DNA of 64,000 nt from Palsa-504 sp963790065 (GTDB lineage Bacteria > Actinomycetota > Actinomycetes > Streptosporangiales > Streptosporangiaceae). The position numbers were made by a program, and so were the translations under genes. Numbering within the stretch: the stretch's first letter is position 1; every line of letters begins with the position of its first letter. This document shows, in pieces, positions 59,797 through 64,000 of this stretch. The notes beneath the pieces are model-generated. The model saw only the letters and a list, made by a program, of their open reading frames with translations, was not told the origin of the DNA and ran no database searches. The stretch is from the NCBI GenBank assembly GCA_963790065.1, contig CAWBNK010000021.1, positions 1-64,000 on the forward strand, in the 5' to 3' direction.

Positions 59797-60921
59797 TCAC
59801 CCAGGAACGTCAAAGGCGATCACGCTCTTGATGCCCGTGGGCCTGCCGAGGATCAGGTCCGGCGCCTGCTCTGGCGGGTAGCGGCCGGCGATGAGGGTCT
59901 TTACCACCTCTGGCCAGCGCCGCCGGAAGGTATCCAGGTCCCGCAGCGCGGATGCGAAGGCGTCGGGCCCGGCGTTGACCGTGCCCAGCAGCACCTGGTT
60001 CTTCAGCACCATGTCCCGCATGAGGCGAGCCGGATCGGCCTCGATGAACGCCTGCAGGCCAGGGACGCCGGTCAGCACGAAGACACCATTGGTGCCCAGT
60101 ACCTGCAACGCCTGCAGGGCGAAGTGGGACTGCCCGACCGCCTCGTAGACTAGGTCGATGTTGCCTATCTGCGCGGCCAGGTCGGAGAACGTCACGGTCT
60201 GGGATGAGACGTAGGTCGCCCCGATGGCGGTGACCAGGTCGATCCGCGGGCTGGGAGGCACCTCGCGTGAGTAGACATAGACGGTAAAGCCTGCCGTGGC
60301 CAGCGTCATCGCTCCCAGCAGCCCGACCGGCCCGATACCGAGCACCAGTGCCGAAAGCCCACGGCCGCGCTCCTGGTGGGGTGTCTGCGGATCGAGCCAG
60401 GGCGGGCGATGCTGCATCATCCAGAAAATCTGCGCGAGCGCCTTCTCCGCGATGGTCAGCGGCTCGGCCAGCACCGCCATCTCCCGCAGATCGGGCGGTA
60501 CCAGGTTCAGGTACCGCTCGCGCTCGACGACGTACTCGGTCATGTAGCCGTGGGCTTCCTTGATGCCGCGCTCGCGGAAATCCCCGGTGTAGCAGTAGTC
60601 CTGATTCCCCGCACGGCAGGCCAGGCAGCCGGGGTGGGGACAGGGGCGGCGGACCGATGGCACGACCAAGTCTCCCGCCTGGAACCGCTCCACGGCCGAG
60701 CCTGCCTGCACGATCTCGGCCAGCGACTCATGGCCGATCACCAGGTGATCATCCCCCGCCGGCGGAGTGCCGTACTCGAAGGAACAGATCTCTTTGTCGG
60801 TGCCGCAGATGCCGACGTCCAGCATCCGCATCAGGACCTGGTCAGGCTGGGAGAGCCGGGGATCTTCCTGCTCGATGATCTTGACCTGATGAGCTCCGGG
60901 AAACACCGCGACGGCTTTCAT
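59797..60921 (-). CDS. Zinc-type glucose dehydrogenase-like medium-chain oxidoreductase
   Basis: 374 residues from ATG 60921. Catalytic zinc site GICGTDKEIC and GHES, structural zinc cysteines (CPHPGCLACRAGNQDYC), then a Rossmann domain (ALVLGIGPVGLLGAMTLATA). The segment EYGTPPAGDDHLVIGHESLA matches the glucose 1-dehydrogenase branch seen in archaea and actinobacteria, which oxidises glucose or galactose to the lactone with NAD(P). Upstream lies a cyclase-family gene, 17 bp away, so the two are probably co-transcribed. Confidence 0.9.
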   Translation of the reverse strand: MKAVAVFPGAHQVKIIEQEDPRLSQPDQVLMRMLDVGICGTDKEICSFEYGTPPAGDDHLVIGHESLAEIVQAGSAVERFQAGDLVVPSVRRPCPHPGCLACRAGNQDYCYTGDFRERGIKEAHGYMTEYVVERERYLNLVPPDLREMAVLAEPLTIAEKALAQIFWMMQHRPPWLDPQTPHQERGRGLSALVLGIGPVGLLGAMTLATAGFTVYVYSREVPPSPRIDLVTAIGATYVSSQTVTFSDLAAQIGNIDLVYEAVGQSHFALQALQVLGTNGVFVLTGVPGLQAFIEADPARLMRDMVLKNQVLLGTVNAGPDAFASALRDLDTFRRRWPEVVKTLIAGRYPPEQAPDLILGRPTGIKSVIAFDVPG

Positions 60922-60938
60922 ATTCCCTCCCGGTGACC

Positions 60939-61697
60939 TTAAGCGATGGGCCTGAGGATGGCCCGGGCCGGCGCCCCGTCACTGCCGTGCAGCTTGACCG
61001 GCAAGCAGATCATTTCGTACCGGCCGGCCCTGACGGCGGATAGATCAAGGCCCTCGATGATCCAGATGCCCGCCGCGAGCAGGATGCGGTGGATCATCGC
61101 TCCGTCGGCGTGATATCCACCCACAGACAGGTAGTCGACCCCGACCGTCCGCACTCCCGCTTCCGCGAGGTGGACGGCGGCCTGCTCGGAGATGTAGACG
61201 AAGTCCTCGACGAACGTGTCGGTCTGCCAGCATCGGGGCGAGTTCGAGGTCCGGAACAGCACGCGTTCACCAGCCTGGAGCGAGTGCCCGCGAAGCTCAT
61301 CGGCGGTGACCTGGTGGGGATCGGTGATCTCGATGACCCGTGCCGGGCCCATCGTGGCCGCCAGCGGCATCTCGTCCACCCCGGCTGCCTGCTGAATAAA
61401 GTGCACTGGGCCATCGATGTGGGTGCCGGTGTGCACGCCCATGGCCAGATGGGACAGATTACATTCGTGCCCGCGTCCGATATCCATCGACCGCTGCATG
61501 ACGATGGGCGGGTTGTCCGGCCAGTGCGGCATGCCGTGCCTGACGGTCACGGAGACATCGACCCAGGCCGCTTCGCCGGGTTCAGTCACGGCGGGCCCGC
61601 CGAATCGGACTCTAGCCCGGCCATCCTTGGCTCCTTTCCGGCGCCAAGCGGGCGTGTCCATGCGCACCACTGGGCGGAGCTCCGCCGCTATCGTCAC
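60939..61697 (-). CDS. Cyclase-family (kynurenine formamidase-like) hydrolase
   Basis: 252 residues from GTG 61697 (ATG 61661 is an alternative). The metal-binding motif HTGTHIDGPVHF is intact, with SHLAMGV before it and VDYLSVGGYHADGAMIHRIL after it. The family includes arylformamidases, isatin hydrolases and cyclases, all zinc- or manganese-dependent. It may hydrolyse a lactone or amide made by the neighbouring dehydrogenase. That link is inference. Confidence 0.88.
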   Translation of the reverse strand: MTIAAELRPVVRMDTPAWRRKGAKDGRARVRFGGPAVTEPGEAAWVDVSVTVRHGMPHWPDNPPIVMQRSMDIGRGHECNLSHLAMGVHTGTHIDGPVHFIQQAAGVDEMPLAATMGPARVIEITDPHQVTADELRGHSLQAGERVLFRTSNSPRCWQTDTFVEDFVYISEQAAVHLAEAGVRTVGVDYLSVGGYHADGAMIHRILLAAGIWIIEGLDLSAVRAGRYEMICLPVKLHGSDGAPARAILRPIA

Positions 61698-62005
61698 CCG
61701 CCCAGCCAGTGGCTCATATCACCCGTCACGGATGAACTACCCGGGCACACGGCCAATCGGGATCAAGCCGCCGGTGACGGTGTTCACCACGACCGGTGAC
61801 CCGCGTCAGCAGCGCTCGCGGGCCGTCGGCAGAAGTCCCGCTTGTCTCCTCTGCCATCCTTTGCCCTCCCTGTGGGCGCAGTCTGCAGCTAACATTAGGA
61901 GGGGTACGGCTGCGGCCCCGTAATCAGCGGCGCCGGGAGGAGGCCGCCCGTGCGCGCGGCACAGCCTGAGCTACTCCCGGCCATCGCCGCGCTGGGCGGG
62001 TGAAC
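61698..62005. other. Divergent promoter region
   Basis: About 300 bp between the leftward cyclase gene and the rightward dedA gene. No palindrome, repeat or small gene stands out. The AT-richer CTAACATTAGGAGG at about 61891 has the look of a ribosome binding site, but no good frame follows it. Confidence 0.4.
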
Positions 62006-62602
62006 ATGAGCCTGGCCGAATACATCATCATGTTCGCGCTCGTCACGATCATGGGGTTCGGCCTGCCGGGCCCGGGTGAAGCGTCGCTGATCGCGGCGGG
62101 CACGCTGGCGGGAGAGGGCAGGCTCAACGTCTGGATCGTGCTCGCACTGGGCATGATCGCCTGGATGCTGGGTTCGGTGGCCGGATACGCGTTCGGTGTC
62201 CATGGAGGGCGCCGGCTGCTCGACCACCCGGGGCGACTGGAGAAATCGCGCCGGAAACTGCTCGCCAAGGGCGACCGCGCCTTCGGCCGTTATACCTTCG
62301 TGGCGTCCGTGACGATGCCGGCCTTCGTGTCCGGGATCTTCCGGGTGCGGTTCTTGATATTCATCCTTGGAGCGCTCGTAGCGGGTGTCGGCTTTATCGG
62401 GATGTACGTCGGGCTCTCGTACTTCCTCGGCGCGGAGATCGCCAGGCATATCGGAGACGTCGGCACGAAGGCCGTGATCGGCGTGATCGTGGTCGTCGTC
62501 ATCGGGCTGGTCATCAGGGCGGGGGTAGCGAAGTGGCGCGCGACCCGGCGAGCACGACAGGCGCAGGCGGAACTGCCGCAGGTCAGGGCTACGTCGGACT
62601 GA
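62006..62602 (+). CDS. DedA-family membrane protein
   Basis: 198 residues from ATG 62006 (GTG 62000 also possible). Amphipathic re-entrant motif GFGLPGPGEASLIAAGTLAG, then GSVAGYAFGVHGGRRLLDHP and the second re-entrant F-x-R-type segment RYTFVASVTMPAFVSGIFRV. DedA/VTT proteins act as lipid or undecaprenyl-phosphate flippases and affect membrane homeostasis. The tail is basic. Confidence 0.88.
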   Translation: MSLAEYIIMFALVTIMGFGLPGPGEASLIAAGTLAGEGRLNVWIVLALGMIAWMLGSVAGYAFGVHGGRRLLDHPGRLEKSRRKLLAKGDRAFGRYTFVASVTMPAFVSGIFRVRFLIFILGALVAGVGFIGMYVGLSYFLGAEIARHIGDVGTKAVIGVIVVVVIGLVIRAGVAKWRATRRARQAQAELPQVRATSD

Positions 62603-62618
62603 TCCCTGATCATGCGGG

Positions 62619-62800
62619 TCAGGGCGTCACCTGTTCCCCTTCGGGTCGACCAGGCAGCAGGAGGCGACCGGGCAGGTGCGGCAGCCGGGGTTGACCCGGG
62701 CCTGGAAGACCGGGCCGGCCACGCCGGCCGCGACCGTCTCGACCAAATCCTTGGCCCAGGCCGGCTCGGCGGCACCTTTCCCGCGCGGCGCGGGTCTGGT
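62619..62800 (-). pseudogene. C-terminal remnant of an AdnA-like UvrD helicase-nuclease
   Basis: Read leftward, AWAKDLVETVAAGVAGPVFQ followed by ARVNPGCRTCPVASCC is the Cys-rich end of actinobacterial AdnA-type helicase-nucleases. The last residues (RPEGEQVTP) continue in a neighbouring frame to a stop at 62619, so there is a frameshift as well. Everything upstream of it is lost. The fragment abuts the rightward S41 peptidase gene. Identity as AdnA is from the tail only. Confidence 0.5.
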
Positions 62801-62863
62801 GGCCGAGGCAGGAACCCGCGGGCTGGCGTGGGCGTTGAGACAGTGACACGGATCGGAGGCGCC

Positions 62864-64000
62864 GTGGAACTTGATCAGCTCGAGAGGGTGCTCAACCGCG
62901 AGCTGAGGGAGCGTTTCAGCGCGGGCTCGGTCCAGCGGGCCACGGTGCTGCAGTACGGCGACGATCCGGCCATCGGCCCCGGGCAGCTGATGGTGCGGGT
63001 GTTCGTCCCGGTGACGGGCGGACCGCAGACCTACGGGCAGGCGCTGGCCGCCTGGCAGGAGGCACACCGGTCCGGGATGGACGAGCTGCGGCGGGAGCTG
63101 TCGCTGCGGCTGCCTTCGGCGCGGCTGCTCGAGTTCACCATCGACGACCCCGGAGCCGACACGCCGCGGATCGTGCTGGAGGACGACGGGTCGCTGGCCG
63201 CCGAGCAGATGTCCGGGCGGGAGATCGTGACCACCGCGCTGTCGCTGCTGCGGGCCAACTACGTCTTCCCCGAGATGGCCGAGCAGACCGCGGTCGCGGT
63301 CGAGGCCAGGGCGGCCGCCGGGGAGTACGACGACCTAGACGAGATCACGCTTACCGAGCTTCTGACCAGCCACCTGCAGGAGACCACCGGCGATAAACAC
63401 CTGCGGGTGCGGCTCGGCGGCGGCCCCGGCCCTAGACCTGGGGGGCCGGGGCCGAAGCCGGGTCCAGGAGCCAAGCGGGGGGAGGCGGGCCCGGGACCTG
63501 GGGACCCGCGGCGGGGCGAGCCGGATGAGCCTAAGGACCACGAGACCAGGCGGCTGGCCGGCCGGCAGATGGGGCGGATGGACAACTTCGGCATCCGCAA
63601 GGTCGAGCGGCTGGACGGCAACGTCGGCTATCTCGACATACGCCGGGTGGCGCTCCCGGCCAACGCCGGGCCGGCCATCGCGGCGGCCATCGAGCTGGTG
63701 GCGGGGACCCACGCGCTCATCATCGACCTGCGGCACAACGGGGGCGGCTCGCCGGAGGGCGTGGTGCTCTGGTGCAGCTACCTGCTGACCGAGGAGCCGA
63801 CCCACCTCAACGACATCTTCCGGGCCGATACCGGTGAGACCAAGCAGTTCTGGGCGCTGCCTTATGTACCGGGGACCCGCTACGTGGACCGCCCGGTCTA
63901 CGTGCTGACCAGCAGCCGCACGTTCTCCGGCGGGGAGGACTTCTGCTACACCCTGCAGGCCCTGGGCCGTGCCGAGCTGATCGGCGAGACCACCGGCGGC
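62864..64000 (+). CDS. S41-family peptidase (3' end beyond window)
   Basis: 379 codons are visible from GTG 62864, with GGAGG four bases upstream (GTG 62843 is an in-frame alternative). Residues 1-125 form a charged domain I do not recognise. Then an S41/IRBP-like helical part (ALSLLRANYVFPEMAEQTAV), a Pro/Gly-rich linker of about 40 residues (63415-63545), and the protease core (VGYLDIRRVALPANAG, ALIIDLRHNGGGSPEGVVLW, TFSGGEDF with nucleophile Ser355). No signal peptide, so it is probably cytoplasmic. The catalytic partner residues lie beyond the edge. Confidence 0.88.
   Translation, partial: MELDQLERVLNRELRERFSAGSVQRATVLQYGDDPAIGPGQLMVRVFVPVTGGPQTYGQALAAWQEAHRSGMDELRRELSLRLPSARLLEFTIDDPGADTPRIVLEDDGSLAAEQMSGREIVTTALSLLRANYVFPEMAEQTAVAVEARAAAGEYDDLDEITLTELLTSHLQETTGDKHLRVRLGGGPGPRPGGPGPKPGPGAKRGEAGPGPGDPRRGEPDEPKDHETRRLAGRQMGRMDNFGIRKVERLDGNVGYLDIRRVALPANAGPAIAAAIELVAGTHALIIDLRHNGGGSPEGVVLWCSYLLTEEPTHLNDIFRADTGETKQFWALPYVPGTRYVDRPVYVLTSSRTFSGGEDFCYTLQALGRAELIGETTGG

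Noticed and set aside
1..64000. Insertion sequences, integrases or prophage genes
   Set aside because: I searched for transposase, integrase and phage structural motifs by eye and found none. The HNH/DUF222 gene is the only possible mobile-type gene.

Overview
The window is high-GC DNA (about 70 percent or more by eye) with frequent GTG/TTG starts, tightly overlapping gene pairs and families typical of Actinomycetota: a DUF222/13E12 HNH protein, NarL-type two-component pairs, a SigE-like ECF factor, a stand-alone ClpX-type zinc-finger protein, AzlCD, an AdnB-like helicase-nuclease and a XylFGH-like transporter. I see no rRNA, tRNA, CRISPR array, insertion sequence or phage module. It reads as an accessory stretch of a filamentous-actinomycete-type chromosome. 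I cannot name a genus from sequence alone.

Layout. 0-9 kb: partial HNH gene, a frameshifted VOC gene, an APH-fold kinase, a LuxR-type response regulator/histidine kinase pair, a GT39-like membrane glycosyltransferase, an aldo/keto reductase preceded by a VOC remnant and divergent from a TetR regulator, and a small-ORF locus divergent from an ArsR-type regulator. 9-18 kb: ECF sigma factor with a membrane-anchored partner, a methyltransferase remnant, a double zinc-finger protein, TetR/PPOX, Lrp with an APC permease, a mannose-6-phosphate isomerase remnant, DUF998/MarR and an ABC ATPase lacking its permease. 18.5-26.8 kb: a copper-handling region with a P1B ATPase, a CopZ-like chaperone, a 24-codon cysteine-rich peptide gene, two membrane proteins behind a tandem-repeat operator, a DUF899 protein, a repeat lipoprotein and CsoR. 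26.8-31.7 kb: FchA-FolD folate pair, then a PHA cluster (XRE, phasin, thiolase) with a truncated PHA synthase. 31.7-40 kb: L,D-transpeptidase, GNAT, PadR with an ABC exporter, frameshifted DMT transporter, GntR, CMD and DUF1275.

40-49 kb is the most striking part: a sugar-type ABC transporter (binding protein, one ATPase, two permeases) next to an OmpR-type regulator and an 846-residue protein that joins a second, complete ABC ATPase domain to GAF-like regions and a complete histidine kinase. 49-64 kb: AzlCD with an XRE-cupin regulator, an AdnB-like helicase-nuclease without AdnA beside it, GH63-like and GH13 enzymes around an HdeD protein, an oxidoreductase remnant, a glucose-dehydrogenase-like enzyme, a cyclase-family hydrolase, DedA, a frameshifted AdnA-like tail and a partial S41 peptidase.

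Three patterns cross gene boundaries. (1) An unusual number of broken genes, several keeping both ends but missing the middle. (2) A dispersed family of intergenic palindromes sharing the arm CCACGGACCGTTCGGC, often a few bases beyond a stop codon, plus a second repeat family flanking mazG. (3) Four short tandem duplications that each span a stop codon.
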